A stretch of DNA of 64,000 bases from Anaerolineaceae bacterium (GCA_028818375.1 JAPPOB010000010.1:248001-312000); one strand, 5' to 3'; positions 42,891-52,722 are shown, counted from the first letter of the stretch. Notes: generated by a model not told the origin, from the letters alone. Made by a program: numbers and translations.

Positions 42891-43358
42891 GTGACAGAAC
42901 CGGTCTGGCTGACTGCAGAAGGCAAGCTTGAATTGCAACGCGAACTGACGCAGTTGCTAAACGTGAAAAGGCCCGAGCTGGCGCGCAAACTCAAGGAAGC
43001 GGTGGCCCAGGGCGACCTCAAGGAAAACGCAGACTATCACGACACCCGGGAGCAACAGGCGTTTGTAGAAGGACGGATACAGTACCTGGAAGTCGTCTTG
43101 CGCCAGGCCAGGATCATCAACGAAGGGGAAAACCAGGGGTTGGTGCGTCTGGGTTCAGTCGTCACCATCCGCGAAATTGGCGAGCAGGAAGACGAGACCT
43201 ATCGAATTGTGGGAGCCGCCGAGGCCAATCCTCGCGAAGGAAAAATTTCCCACGAAAGCCCTATAGGCAGGGCCCTGCTGGGTTGCCGCAAGGGCAGCAA
43301 GGTGCGGGTGCGCACCCCCGGCGGCGAAATGACCGTCCGAATTCACAACATCGAATAA
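42891..43358 (+). CDS. greA: Transcript cleavage factor GreA
   Basis: Rescues backtracked RNA polymerase by stimulating RNA cleavage. 155 aa from a GTG. The N-terminal coiled coil carries the tip acidic pair in GDLKENADYHDTREQQ; the C-terminal FKBP-like domain ends with ISHESPIGRALLGCRKG and TPGGEMTVRI. It has its own promoter and a terminator 20 nt after the stop, so it is monocistronic. Confidence 0.94.
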   Translation: MTEPVWLTAEGKLELQRELTQLLNVKRPELARKLKEAVAQGDLKENADYHDTREQQAFVEGRIQYLEVVLRQARIINEGENQGLVRLGSVVTIREIGEQEDETYRIVGAAEANPREGKISHESPIGRALLGCRKGSKVRVRTPGGEMTVRIHNIE

Positions 43359-43378
43359 GAGCGCGGTGTTCGCCGACT

Positions 43379-43400
43379 GACCCGCTGTTTGCGGGTCTTT
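43379..43400 (+). terminator. Terminator of greA
   Basis: GACCCGC-TGTTT-GCGGGTC followed by a short TTT, 20 nt after the greA stop. The T tail is short, so efficiency may be modest. Confidence 0.55.
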
Positions 43401-43402
43401 CC

Positions 43403-44692
43403 CTAGCCAACCGGTCTGAAATCGTCCTGGCCATCAAAGGGGTCTTCCTGGGGCGGGACCACGGGGCCGGTAACATCCGCCGAAGAGCCGGAGGTCCGGG
43501 TCCGACCTGCAGCCCGGGATGGAGGCGAGTGAGGTCGGGTCGCTTGCGCAGGGTTCAGGGCAGGCAAGGTCGGCGCCGTATGAGATCCCTGGTCGATGAA
43601 GCCGCCCTTGTGCCAGACCGAGATCTCCGTGGTCGCACTTTCCAGGAAACTGTTTGAAGGCGCATTGCCCGTGGCGCCCCACACGACGTCGATAACGCGA
43701 ACGCGCAGGCGCAATGCATTGGTCTCCAGATACGCCGTGGCGCCAGGTTCGAGAGGGACGATGTTGCCTCTGGTCTCCAGTTGGGCCCGGGCCGTCGGGT
43801 CATTGATGACAAGACCCGTGGCAAATATGGTGGTCATGGAGCGAACAGGATCGTCCTTGTCGAACAGCCAGGCTTCCAGTGCAGAAACATTGGCTACGCC
43901 ATGGGTCCCGGCATCGGCCGCCGTTACACCGCATTCTCCAAGGAATGCCTTGTCATTCGCCTGAATCTCCCAGGAATCGTCGTAGTCGGCGCTGCCGCCC
44001 TGATACACGGACAATCGTCGCAATACGGCCTGCCCGGCTTCTGTGTCACCGCTGTGAATTGCTTCCGGCTCCCGACGACGAAGATGAGAGGGGACTGTCG
44101 GCATGCTCACAGAACCCGGACGTCGACGCCAAAGGGCCTGAACTCCTGCGACTACGGTGGGTTGCAACACCAGTCGGTTGACAAGGGTCAGGACGATGGC
44201 GCCAAGAACTACCACGATTGGACCCACCACGAAGGGCTCCGCGTCACCCTGTACGTTGGGCTCGGGAGGCGCTGCCATGCTGGTCAATTGTGCCCGTTCC
44301 ACCAGGGGCAGGAAGCCCGCATCGCTGATGCCAAGGGAACGCACGATACCGACGGGATCGTCCACGGCACTGAGCAGGCGGACCAGGTTCTCATTGAATT
44401 CCGGGCTGGTAACGGCCGTATTGACCGCAAGGCGGTAGCGCTCAACCAACAGTTGTGCCCAAATATTTTGCCAGCCCTGCGCGAGTTGGGCGGGGGCTGC
44501 ATCGCGGTAAACTGTTGGCGAAATGGAATACGCCCAGCCAAGCCCCAGCAGAAAGGGCAAGACCATCAGCAGCAGGGAACGTCGCTGCGGCATGGCCTTG
44601 CGCACGGCGGATTCATTAAAGGCTGCAAAAGTACCGGAAATGGCGCTCTTCAAACGACGCACAGGCTTCGCCCCCCAAACCATGTTGAGCAT
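43403..44692 (-). CDS. Two-span membrane protein of unknown function
   Basis: 429 aa. Hydrophobic segments at about residues 39-57 and 153-175 enclose an external loop with a regular helical pattern. The remaining 250 residues are cytoplasmic, with a compact domain (SVYQGGSADYDDSWEIQA, AWLFDKDDPVRSMTT) and a Pro/Ser-rich tail. I do not recognise a family. It lies 52 nt downstream of topA on the same strand and could be the last gene of that transcript. Confidence 0.65.
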   Translation of the reverse strand: MLNMVWGAKPVRRLKSAISGTFAAFNESAVRKAMPQRRSLLLMVLPFLLGLGWAYSISPTVYRDAAPAQLAQGWQNIWAQLLVERYRLAVNTAVTSPEFNENLVRLLSAVDDPVGIVRSLGISDAGFLPLVERAQLTSMAAPPEPNVQGDAEPFVVGPIVVVLGAIVLTLVNRLVLQPTVVAGVQALWRRRPGSVSMPTVPSHLRRREPEAIHSGDTEAGQAVLRRLSVYQGGSADYDDSWEIQANDKAFLGECGVTAADAGTHGVANVSALEAWLFDKDDPVRSMTTIFATGLVINDPTARAQLETRGNIVPLEPGATAYLETNALRLRVRVIDVVWGATGNAPSNSFLESATTEISVWHKGGFIDQGSHTAPTLPALNPAQATRPHSPPSRAAGRTRTSGSSADVTGPVVPPQEDPFDGQDDFRPVG

Positions 44693-44744
44693 GAAGCGCC
44701 ACTATTTTAGCGAATGGTGCTGACATGCAAAACAACGTCTTGTG

Positions 44745-47147
44745 TCAGGAGCTCGCCGGTTCCGCCTGTTCAAGAGCGTCTTCTGCAAACTCAAGATCGC
44801 ATTGGCTGCAACGCACCCTGCCGCGGCCGCGTTCAAGCAAGAGTTGACCGCAGGACGGGCAGGGCTGGCGAAGGGGCCGGTCCCAGGTGCTGAAGTCGCA
44901 ATTGGGGTAACGCACACAACTGTAGAAGGTCCGCCCGTTCCTGGTGCGACGCTGCGCCAGTTCTCCGCCGTGTTCCACACCGCATTGGGGACAGGCGATA
45001 CCCATCCCCAAAGATTCTCGGTGCGTACACTCAGGAAACCGGTTGCAGGCAATGAACATGCCGAAGCGGCCAAGTCGCGTCACCAGGGTGTTCTCCCCTC
45101 CGCATTCGGGGCAATCCCGACCTATGGGCTGCTCCACGGGCGAGACCGGCATGTGCTCTCGCGCGAATTCCAGCCGGCGCTGAAAAGGTTCATAAAACTC
45201 ACCCAGCATGGGACGCCAGGCAAGCCGGTCACCGGCAATCTCATCCAGCTTGTCTTCCATTTGCGCGGTGAATTCGTAGTCCATCACGTCCGGAAAATAT
45301 TCCAGCAACAAATCCACCACCGTTGAGCCGATGGACGTAGGTACAAGGTGGCGCCCTTCCCGGGTTACGTAGTGCCGCTGCTTTATCTTGGCGATGATAT
45401 TGGCATAAGTGCTGGGCCGCCCGATTCCGCGCTCCTCCAAAGCCCTCACCAGACTGGCCTCGGTCAAACGGGGAGGCGCCTGGGTAAAGTGCTGCTCTGG
45501 CAAAAGTTGCGACAGTTGCAGCGCGTCGCCCCAGGCGAGCTTCGGCAAATCAGGGCGTTCTCTGTCCCCGGCACTTCTGTCGTCACTTACGGCAAGGAAG
45601 CCCGGAAAGCGCAACGTACGGCTGGACGCCCGGAAGAGGAAGTCTTGCGCCGGTTCTTCCCTGGATGCTCCTATGTCGACGCGGATGGTGTCGTAGCTGG
45701 CGTTTGCCATTTGGCTGGCGACGAATCGCTGCCAGATCAATCGGTAAAGTCGCAACTGTTCCGGGGACAACGAGTTACTGACATCATCCGGCCGCAACTG
45801 CACAAGGGTGGGACGAATCGCTTCATGGGCTTCCTGGGCACTGCGCGCCCGCGTCCGGTAAACGGGGGGCTTGTCCGGCAGGTATTCCTTACCGAAGCTC
45901 TTGCGGATGAATTGACGGGCATCACGCTGCGCCTGCCGCGACACGTTGACACTATCCGTGCGCATATAGGTGATGAGGCCTGTCGTTCCCTTTTCACCGA
46001 GTTCGATGCCCTGATAGAGTTGCTGCGCGATGCGCATGGTGTTGGCCGGGTTCATTCCCAGCCGACTGGAGGCGGTTTGTTGCAGGGTGCTGGTCGTAAA
46101 TGGCGCTGACGGCCGGCTCACGGACGTTCCGCGGCGCACTGAGTCGACTTGATAGTGACAGCGCCGTAGTGAATCCAGCAGCGGTTCCACTTCCGACTGG
46201 CTGGCCGGGCTGGAACCCGGCTCCGGGCGAATGGCCTCTGCGCCAATGCGTACCAGTCGCGCGCGAAAACGCTGAACTGCATCGGACCCGTTGACATTCT
46301 CCTTGTCCAGATCAGCATCGATCGTCCAGTATTCCTGCGGCACAAAGTCCCTGATTTTCCGCTCCCGTTCGACGACCAGACGGACGGCCACGCTCTGCAC
46401 GCGACCTGCAGTCAACTGGTTGCTGACCTTTTTCTTGAGAACCGAGCCCACGTCGTAACCAACCAGACGGTCCAAAATGCGACGGGCCAGATAGGCGTTC
46501 ACGCGTTCCTGGTTAATGTCGCGCGGGTTGGCGAAGGCTTCACGGACGGCGTGGTCCGTAATTTCGTGAAAAACAACCCTGTGGGTGCGCCCGGCGTCCA
46601 TGCCGGTCGCTTCCGTCAGGTGCCAGGCAATCGCCTCGCCCTCGCGATCCGGATCGGTTGCGAGAAAGATTTCATCGGCACTGTCCGCGAATTCGCTCAG
46701 TCTCTTGACGACGTCACGTTTCTTTTTGGGAATGCTCCAGGAAGGCTCAAAATCGTTGGCAACGTCGACGGCGTTACGGCCTCGTTTCAGGTCACGGATG
46801 TGCCCCACAGAGGATTCGACGGTATAGCCGGAGCCCAGAAAGTTTCGCACCGTCCGCGCCTTGGTGGGTGATTCGACGATGACCAGCTTCCCGATCCTGC
46901 GCCTTCGCGTCGTTCTGGATCGTGATTGTTTCCTGCCGCCCTTCTTTCTTTTGGGTCGCGTTGCCGCTTCGGGTTTGGGGAGGCCGTCGTGAGCGTCGGT
47001 GGCGCCCATGCGAAAGAGGGTCGTGCCACAGACGTCACACTTGCCCCGTGAACCAGGTGAACCGTTTGCCGTATAGACCGCCTCGGGACTGTTGAGTTCG
47101 CGCTTTTCCTTACAACCGAAGCAGTACGCCGTCAGCGCATCTTCCAT
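44745..47147 (-). CDS. topA: DNA topoisomerase I with an extra N-terminal zinc domain
   Basis: 800 aa type IA topoisomerase that relaxes negative supercoils. An N-terminal zinc motif (C9-x2-C12 and C37-x2-C40) of the DUF5679 type and a basic linker precede the Toprim domain LVIVESPTKARTV. The active-site Tyr is in GLITYMRTDSVNVS. The C-terminus has several zinc ribbons (CPECGG, CNRFPEC, CPQCG, CVRYPNC, CPSCG). I chose the ATG at 47147; a TTG at 47162 is in frame. It lies 18 nt downstream of manC. Confidence 0.93.
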   Translation of the reverse strand: MEDALTAYCFGCKEKRELNSPEAVYTANGSPGSRGKCDVCGTTLFRMGATDAHDGLPKPEAATRPKRKKGGRKQSRSRTTRRRRIGKLVIVESPTKARTVRNFLGSGYTVESSVGHIRDLKRGRNAVDVANDFEPSWSIPKKKRDVVKRLSEFADSADEIFLATDPDREGEAIAWHLTEATGMDAGRTHRVVFHEITDHAVREAFANPRDINQERVNAYLARRILDRLVGYDVGSVLKKKVSNQLTAGRVQSVAVRLVVERERKIRDFVPQEYWTIDADLDKENVNGSDAVQRFRARLVRIGAEAIRPEPGSSPASQSEVEPLLDSLRRCHYQVDSVRRGTSVSRPSAPFTTSTLQQTASSRLGMNPANTMRIAQQLYQGIELGEKGTTGLITYMRTDSVNVSRQAQRDARQFIRKSFGKEYLPDKPPVYRTRARSAQEAHEAIRPTLVQLRPDDVSNSLSPEQLRLYRLIWQRFVASQMANASYDTIRVDIGASREEPAQDFLFRASSRTLRFPGFLAVSDDRSAGDRERPDLPKLAWGDALQLSQLLPEQHFTQAPPRLTEASLVRALEERGIGRPSTYANIIAKIKQRHYVTREGRHLVPTSIGSTVVDLLLEYFPDVMDYEFTAQMEDKLDEIAGDRLAWRPMLGEFYEPFQRRLEFAREHMPVSPVEQPIGRDCPECGGENTLVTRLGRFGMFIACNRFPECTHRESLGMGIACPQCGVEHGGELAQRRTRNGRTFYSCVRYPNCDFSTWDRPLRQPCPSCGQLLLERGRGRVRCSQCDLEFAEDALEQAEPASS

Positions 47148-47165
47148 GAAACCGGATTCCAATCG

Positions 47166-48254
47166 TTAGAGGTATTTGTAGTTCTTCGTGGTTAACAACT
47201 TGCTGACCACTTCTCGTACGTCCTGGCTGCGGTCCTTGTGGCATAGCAGCAGGGCGTCCGGTGTCTCGACGACGATGAGGTCTTCGATGCCAATCGTGAC
47301 CGTCAACTTGTCACTGTAGACCAGCGTGTTGCAGGTGTCCAGCACGACGTTTGCCGCTGTATGGCCACGAAAATGGTTGCCCGCCCGGTCCAGCGCCAGC
47401 ACGTCAAACAGCGATCCCCAGCTGCCGACGTCATTCCAGCCAATATCCACGGGAATGACGACCATGTCACGGGCGTTTTCCATGACGGCAAAGTCGATGG
47501 AAATGTTGCGGATGTTGTCCCAGTTGCTCTCCAGCGTATCCACCCAGGCAGGGCTGTCGAGCGCTTCGCCAATTGTCTTGAGCTGGCCGTACATCATCGG
47601 CTGCTGACGCTCGTATTCTTCCATCGCCCGCTGCGTGGTCCAGATGAACATACCGGAATTCCAGCTGTACTCCCCGGATCGCAGAAAGCCGGTAGCGGTT
47701 TCTTCATCGGGCTTTTCGACGAATCCAAGGGAATTGAAGACGTCAAAATCAGCAATTCGATCGCAATGCTCTCCCTGATGAATGTAACCGAATCCGGTCG
47801 AGGGATGATTCGGCCTCAATCCAAGCGTGACAACCTTTCCCTTGCCGGCGACTTGCCTCGCGGCCTCCAGCGCTTTCAGAAATCGTTCAACGTCCTGTAT
47901 GTGATGGTCTGCTGTGAGAATGGCGACCGTTGCCAGAGGGTCGCGCTGGTTGATCACGGTCATGCCCAGACCGGCTGCCGGCGCCGTATTGCGACCGTAG
48001 GGTTCCACGATGTAATTGGCGGAGGGGATCGCTGGCACGTCGGCGTGCATCTCGTCAAAACAGGAGCGGCTGGTGACCACGTAGATCCGTTCCGGCGGAA
48101 AGAGGGGAGCGAGACGCTCCACGCTGACGCGAAAGAGGGAACGTTCGGCTTCTGTCAGAGGCAACAATTGCTTGGGTCTGTCCTGACGGCTCATGGGCCA
48201 GAGTCGCGTACCTCCGCCACCGGCAAGAATCATCGCATAGAAATGGGCCGTCAT
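47166..48254 (-). CDS. manC: Mannose-1-phosphate guanylyltransferase
   Basis: Makes GDP-mannose from mannose-1-phosphate and GTP for glycan synthesis. 362 aa. The nucleotide-binding signature GGGGTRLWPMSRQDRPKQ, the sugar-site pieces VEPYGRNTAPA and LTADHHI, and GFVEKPDEETA are present. The length fits the single-domain form without the C-terminal isomerase. Its position between dprA and topA in an otherwise nucleic-acid-related block is unusual. Confidence 0.92.
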   Translation of the reverse strand: MTAHFYAMILAGGGGTRLWPMSRQDRPKQLLPLTEAERSLFRVSVERLAPLFPPERIYVVTSRSCFDEMHADVPAIPSANYIVEPYGRNTAPAAGLGMTVINQRDPLATVAILTADHHIQDVERFLKALEAARQVAGKGKVVTLGLRPNHPSTGFGYIHQGEHCDRIADFDVFNSLGFVEKPDEETATGFLRSGEYSWNSGMFIWTTQRAMEEYERQQPMMYGQLKTIGEALDSPAWVDTLESNWDNIRNISIDFAVMENARDMVVIPVDIGWNDVGSWGSLFDVLALDRAGNHFRGHTAANVVLDTCNTLVYSDKLTVTIGIEDLIVVETPDALLLCHKDRSQDVREVVSKLLTTKNYKYL

Positions 48255-48269
48255 GCTGAACTCCCCGTT

Positions 48270-49403
48270 TCAGACAGGCTGGCTGCGCGAATATTGCATG
48301 GGCCCGACCTTTCGCGCAAGCCCACGCAACTCCAGTATCGTCAGGGTGCTGCTGACTGTCGCGACAGGCATTTGACATTTACGGGCGAGATCATCCACGT
48401 GCGTCGGCTCGGCTTCCAGCGATGCGAGCAATCTGGCCTCGCTTTCATTGGCGGGAACGACCTGTCTGGCCACATCGGCCGATTCCGCACGCGTCCAGGC
48501 AAGATTCAATTCATCAAGTATGTCACCAACGCCGGTGACCAGTTTGGCGCCATCCTGAATCAAACGGTGGCAGCCCGCGCTGGCAGAATCAAGGATGTTG
48601 CCCGGTACGGCGAATACTTCCCTGCCCTGTTCGCCAGCGATGTTGGCCGTGATGATGGCCCCGCTGGTCAATGGTGCCTGTACCACCAGAATGCCCAACG
48701 ACAACCCGCTGATGAGCCGGTTGCGCCGCGGAAAATTGCGCCCCTCCGGCAGGGTTCCCGGCGGATACTCGCTGATCAGGGCCCCGTTTCGGCAAATCTC
48801 CTGGGCCAGCTGGCGGTGATTCGCAGGATAAATCACATCCACGCCACTGCCGAGCACTGCCAGAGTTCGCCCACCGCCTTTCAGTGCGCCGCGGTGGGCG
48901 GCGGCATCGATCCCGTAAGCCAGGCCGCTGATGACGGTGATGCCCTGCCGGGCCAGGTCCTGGGCCAGTTGGCCCGCCACGTCGCGACCGTAGCTTGTGG
49001 CCTTGCGCGTCCCCACCAGGCCAAGGGCATGGCGATCCCCTGGCAACAATTCCCCGCGGAAGTACAGGGTCAGGGGTGGGTCAGATATATTGCGCAGGGC
49101 TTCCGGATAGCCGTCGTCCAGCAGGGTCAGGAATTCCGCGCCACGGGCCCTGATGCGCTCGACTTCGCGCTCCAGGTCCAGTTCGCGCCTTAACGCGACG
49201 AGCCGACCCCGCAGCCGTCGGTCCAGGCCGGCCTGCGCAAGTTGCTGTTCACTGGCCAGCCAGGCATCCCCAATATCGTCGAAGTAACGGCGCAAACGTT
49301 CCAGCCGCCTGGGCCCGATTCCCGACACCAGACTGAGACCCAGACATGCCAGGCGGGCTTCCGGCGGGCGTTGCGAGCCTGCAGGGTTAAGGGTGTTTTT
49401 CAC
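48270..49403 (-). CDS. dprA: DNA-processing protein DprA
   Basis: Loads RecA on incoming single-stranded DNA during transformation. 377 aa. An N-terminal helix-hairpin-helix region precedes the Rossmann-like core LVGTRKATSYGRDVAGQL, SGLAYGIDAAAHRGAL and SEYPPGTLP...FPRRNRLISGLS. The C-terminal 65 residues form a winged helix. Part of the ffh-rpsP-khpA-rimM-dprA-manC-topA run; gap to rimM 17 nt. cinA elsewhere in the window is the other competence-associated gene. Confidence 0.93.
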   Translation of the reverse strand: MKNTLNPAGSQRPPEARLACLGLSLVSGIGPRRLERLRRYFDDIGDAWLASEQQLAQAGLDRRLRGRLVALRRELDLEREVERIRARGAEFLTLLDDGYPEALRNISDPPLTLYFRGELLPGDRHALGLVGTRKATSYGRDVAGQLAQDLARQGITVISGLAYGIDAAAHRGALKGGGRTLAVLGSGVDVIYPANHRQLAQEICRNGALISEYPPGTLPEGRNFPRRNRLISGLSLGILVVQAPLTSGAIITANIAGEQGREVFAVPGNILDSASAGCHRLIQDGAKLVTGVGDILDELNLAWTRAESADVARQVVPANESEARLLASLEAEPTHVDDLARKCQMPVATVSSTLTILELRGLARKVGPMQYSRSQPV

Positions 49404-49420
49404 AGGAAGATCGAAACCAG

Positions 49421-49981
49421 TCAGTCGGAGAGCAATCCGTCCGGCAGTTGCACGCGCAAATAGCCGTCGGCAATGCGGGTTTCCAGAATGGTTTCTGCGG
49501 TCGCAGGGATCAAGATCTCTCCAGAACCTGGGCCCTTTACGATGTAGACGTCATTGGCGCCCGTCTCAATAATGTCCTGGATTGTTCCCAGTTCGCAACC
49601 CTCTTCAGTTATGACGCGTAGCCCTATCAACTGGTACAGATAGAATTCGTCTTCCTCCAGAGGTACGGCGTCATCTATGGCAACCAGCACCTTGAGTTCG
49701 CGCAACAATTCGGCGGCATTGCGGTCATTGACGCCATGCAGTTTGAGCAGGCCGAATTGCCGATGCATGCGCATGTGTTCTACGCGCCAGACCTGGACAT
49801 CGCGAGCCTCCAGGTCCGTGGCCAGGTAGATTTGAGGCAGATCGCCGATCCGTTCCGGATAGTCTGTCAGTAGCCGCACCCGCAGTTCGCCATGCAATCC
49901 GTGAGGCCGCAAAACGTGTCCGAGCAGGAGAAAGGATGGTCCGGTCCTTTCCTCCGGCCCGGCTTCAGTTGTCGGCCCCAT
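49421..49981 (-). CDS. rimM: 16S rRNA processing protein RimM
   Basis: Assists 30S head maturation by binding S19. 186 aa. The N-terminal RimM domain (GHVLRPHGLHGELRVRLLTDYP) is followed by the PRC-barrel (YLYQLIGLRVITEEGCELG, IIETGANDVYIVKG, EILIPATAETI). It lies 3 nt after khpA, in the conserved ribosome-maturation order. Confidence 0.93.
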   Translation of the reverse strand: MGPTTEAGPEERTGPSFLLLGHVLRPHGLHGELRVRLLTDYPERIGDLPQIYLATDLEARDVQVWRVEHMRMHRQFGLLKLHGVNDRNAAELLRELKVLVAIDDAVPLEEDEFYLYQLIGLRVITEEGCELGTIQDIIETGANDVYIVKGPGSGEILIPATAETILETRIADGYLRVQLPDGLLSD

Positions 49982-49984
49982 GGA

Positions 49985-50284
49985 TCAGGAAATCTCGAGG
50001 ATGACGTGTTTGCGTTGTCTTTCACCCTGCTGGTGACGGTCGGCGACGCGCAACAGGGCGCGAATGGCATTGGCGACCCGTCCTTCGCGACCTATAACGC
50101 GGCCCATGTCTTCGGGTGCGACACGCAATTCTATGACCGTGGCCGAGTTTGTGTTTCGTTGCCGTACCCGCACCTGCGAGGGATCGTTGACGAGACTCTT
50201 GGCAATATAGCCAACGAGGTCCTCAAGGTTGGTTGGCGGTCTGGACTGCTGCTGGCGCTGGCACCAGTTTCTGCCGCCGCTCAT
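49985..50284 (-). CDS. khpA: KH-domain RNA-binding protein KhpA
   Basis: 99 aa, one KH domain with the GxxG loop in [21 protein letters not shown]-binding partner of KhpB in many Gram-positive-type bacteria. The N-terminal 18 residues form an extension rich in Gln. The ATG overlaps the rpsP stop by 4 nt, so translation is coupled. Confidence 0.88.
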   Translation of the reverse strand: MSGGRNWCQRQQQSRPPTNLEDLVGYIAKSLVNDPSQVRVRQRNTNSATVIELRVAPEDMGRVIGREGRVANAIRALLRVADRHQQGERQRKHVILEIS

Positions 50285-50661
50285 GCCGGAGCGTCCTGGC
50301 CTGCGGCCTCAGCAACCGGGAAACTGGTCCTGGGGCTGACCGGCTCGGCTGCCTCGCGCTCCGCCGCCGCCTCGGCCAGCAACGCTTCCAGTTCCTCGCC
50401 CTTGCGCAAGCGATCGAAACGCCCCATGGTACCTGTGATGGTGAAGATCTTGCGCACACGGTCGCTCGGCTGCGCGCCGACCCCCAGCCAGTAGAGTGCG
50501 CGCTCCTCGTCAACCACGTTGGTGTTGGGACGCGTCCGGGGATTGTAATGACCGATCACCTCGATGAAACGACCGTTGCGCGGGCTGCGCTGGTCAGCCA
50601 CGACGATGCGGTAACTGGGTTGCTTGCGAAGTCCTGTACGACGCAGACGAATACGAACCAT
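50281..50661 (-). CDS. rpsP: 30S ribosomal protein S16
   Basis: 126 aa from the ATG at 50661, which has AAGGAG at good spacing; the upstream reading is not used. [20 protein letters not shown] and the following [17 protein letters not shown] are characteristic. The C-terminal 40 residues (Glu/Ala-rich) extend beyond the usual core. Confidence 0.95.
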   Translation of the reverse strand: MVRIRLRRTGLRKQPSYRIVVADQRSPRNGRFIEVIGHYNPRTRPNTNVVDEERALYWLGVGAQPSDRVRKIFTITGTMGRFDRLRKGEELEALLAEAAAEREAAEPVSPRTSFPVAEAAGQDAPA

Positions 50662-50758
50662 CCGACTCTCTCCTTGTGAACACCGCTCCCATGCGCCCAT
50701 GTGGCGGGGAGCCACTGTCTACAGAAAACGTGACATGATGACAGTTGGGGAAGGGGAG

Positions 50759-52099
50759 TCAACCCTGGCCCATCGCCTGCGGCAGCGCGCCGGGCATTTT
50801 GATCCGCCCGCGCCGCATTTGCCGCATCAGCTTGCGCATGTCACGGTGTTGCCTGACAACCTGATTAACATCACTGACCTGCAGGCCGCTGCCACGCGCA
50901 ATGCGTTTGCGACGGCTTGCATTCAACAGTTTGGGGCGGGCCCGTTCCGCCGGCGTCATGGACAGGATGATTGCCTCGACCTTGCGCAGGTTGTGTTCCA
51001 TTTCTTCCTGATCGACGTGCTCCTGCAAGCGTCCCATCCCCGGAACCATGTTGAGCAGTTGCCCCAGGGGACCCATCTTGCGGACACGGCGCAGATTCTC
51101 CAGGAATTCCTGCAGGGTGAATTCATCCCTGAGCATCTTTTCCTGAAGGTCCTGCGCCTCGGCTTCGTCAAACTCTTCCTGCGCCCGTTCGATCAGGGAA
51201 AGCACATCGCCCATGCCAAGGATGCGCGATGCGAGGCGGTCCGGGTGGAACACTTCGAAACCGTCGATCTTTTCCCCGGTGGACAAAAACTTTACCGGCA
51301 CGCCGGTGACGGCGCGCATGGAAATCGCTGCGCCGCCCCTTGCGTCGCCGTCCACCTTGGTCAGGATTAACCCTGTAATCCCGACCTTGTCGTTGAAACC
51401 CTGCGCGATGTTCACGGCTTCCTGGCCAGTCATGGCATCGGCCACCAGCAGAATTTCGGCGGGTGAGGTCCGTCTCTTGATCTCCTGCAATTCAGCCATC
51501 AGGTCGTCGTTGATTTGCAGTCGACCCGCAGTGTCCAGAATCACCACGTCAGCGCCCTCGCTCGCCGCAGCCTTGAGGCTGTGCGCAGCGATGCTCGCCG
51601 GGTTTACGCCGACGCCCTCCTCGAAATACGGCACGTCAACCTGTCTGGCAAGTGTCACCAACTGATCAACTGCGGCCGGTCGCACCGTGTCGCAGGCCAC
51701 CAGCATGGGCGAGCGTCCCTCGCGCCTCAATTGCACGGCAAGCTTTGTCGCTGTCGTGGTCTTGCCCGTGCCCTGCAGCCCCACCAGCATGATGGCGTGT
51801 GGCTTTACACTGCCGCGAAAATCGAGGCGGCCCGGTTCACCCAGCGTTGTGATCAATTCTTCGTGAACGATCTTCAAGACCATCTGGCCGGGTTTCAGGC
51901 TGCGCAGAATCTCCGCGCCCTGCGCCCGTTCACGGACACGCCGGACAAATGACTTGACAATTGGCAGTGAAACGTCGGCTTCCAGCAAGGCGATGCGCAC
52001 TTCGCGCATGACCTCGCTGACGTCGCGCTCGGTTAGATGACCGGACCTGCCAAGGCGATCTACCGTGGCCTGAAGCCGTTTACTAAGGCTCTCAAACAT
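50759..52099 (-). CDS. ffh: Signal recognition particle protein Ffh
   Basis: GTPase that targets nascent membrane proteins to SecYEG. 446 aa. N domain, then G domain with GLQGTGKTTTATKLA, DTAGRLQIND and TKVDGDARGG. The C-terminal M domain is Met-rich (MVPGMGRLQEHV, RGSGLQVSDVNQVV), for signal-peptide and SRP RNA binding. First gene of the ribosome-maturation run. No SRP RNA gene was recognised nearby. Confidence 0.95.
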   Translation of the reverse strand: MFESLSKRLQATVDRLGRSGHLTERDVSEVMREVRIALLEADVSLPIVKSFVRRVRERAQGAEILRSLKPGQMVLKIVHEELITTLGEPGRLDFRGSVKPHAIMLVGLQGTGKTTTATKLAVQLRREGRSPMLVACDTVRPAAVDQLVTLARQVDVPYFEEGVGVNPASIAAHSLKAAASEGADVVILDTAGRLQINDDLMAELQEIKRRTSPAEILLVADAMTGQEAVNIAQGFNDKVGITGLILTKVDGDARGGAAISMRAVTGVPVKFLSTGEKIDGFEVFHPDRLASRILGMGDVLSLIERAQEEFDEAEAQDLQEKMLRDEFTLQEFLENLRRVRKMGPLGQLLNMVPGMGRLQEHVDQEEMEHNLRKVEAIILSMTPAERARPKLLNASRRKRIARGSGLQVSDVNQVVRQHRDMRKLMRQMRRGRIKMPGALPQAMGQG

Positions 52100-52188
52100 G
52101 CCTGTGTGTTGGACCGTCTTCCACCAGGTTCACGGGAACTGGCTGCATTCTAGTGGCGCGCTCTGCCGACGTCAACGGGGCAGTCGGG

Positions 52189-52689
52189 TCAAACCTCACG
52201 ACGGAAACGGCGATAGGCGCGATTGTGATAGACGAGCGGCCAGGCCGGATCCTCCCGGCGGCCGGTTGCCACGACCTCGCCGATGATGACGTGGTGGGTG
52301 GCGCCGTCATGCATACCGAAGACGCGGCAGTCCATCCAGGCGATTGCTTCCTCCAGCAAGGGCGACCCGGTCTCGACGACGAAAGTCGGCACCGTATCGA
52401 TGCGGTCGACGTCTGGCGGCACTTCCGTATAACCGGCGAACAACGAGGAATACTCTTCCTGTTCTTCACCCAGAATCGAAACCCCGAAGCATGCGCTTTG
52501 CTGCAGGAGCAGACTGGTGCCGGCTTCCTTGTGCAGACAAACCAGAATCAGCGGCGGCTCCAGCGAAATCGAGGTGAAGGAACTGGCCGTCATGCCCGCG
52601 CTCTTTCCGGCATGGCTGGTCGTAACTACCGTGACGCCGCAGGCCCACAGGCGCATGCTGCGGCGCATCGCTTCGGAAATTGTGTCCAT
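52189..52689 (-). CDS. Flavin reductase-domain protein
   Basis: 166 aa. FMN-binding split-barrel of the flavin reductase-like family: VTVVTTSHAGKSAGMTASSF and SLEPPLILVCLH (flavin pocket), then FGVSILGEEQEEYSSLFAG and a C-terminal YHNRAYRRF. Such proteins supply reduced FMN to monooxygenases or are stand-alone reductases. The ATG at 52689 lies 34 bp from the -10 of a promoter-like sequence. No partner oxygenase is in the window. Confidence 0.85.
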   Translation of the reverse strand: MDTISEAMRRSMRLWACGVTVVTTSHAGKSAGMTASSFTSISLEPPLILVCLHKEAGTSLLLQQSACFGVSILGEEQEEYSSLFAGYTEVPPDVDRIDTVPTFVVETGSPLLEEAIAWMDCRVFGMHDGATHHVIIGEVVATGRREDPAWPLVYHNRAYRRFRREV

Positions 52690-52722
52690 ATGAAGTTGCG
52701 ATCCCTTGCCAAAGACCTCATC

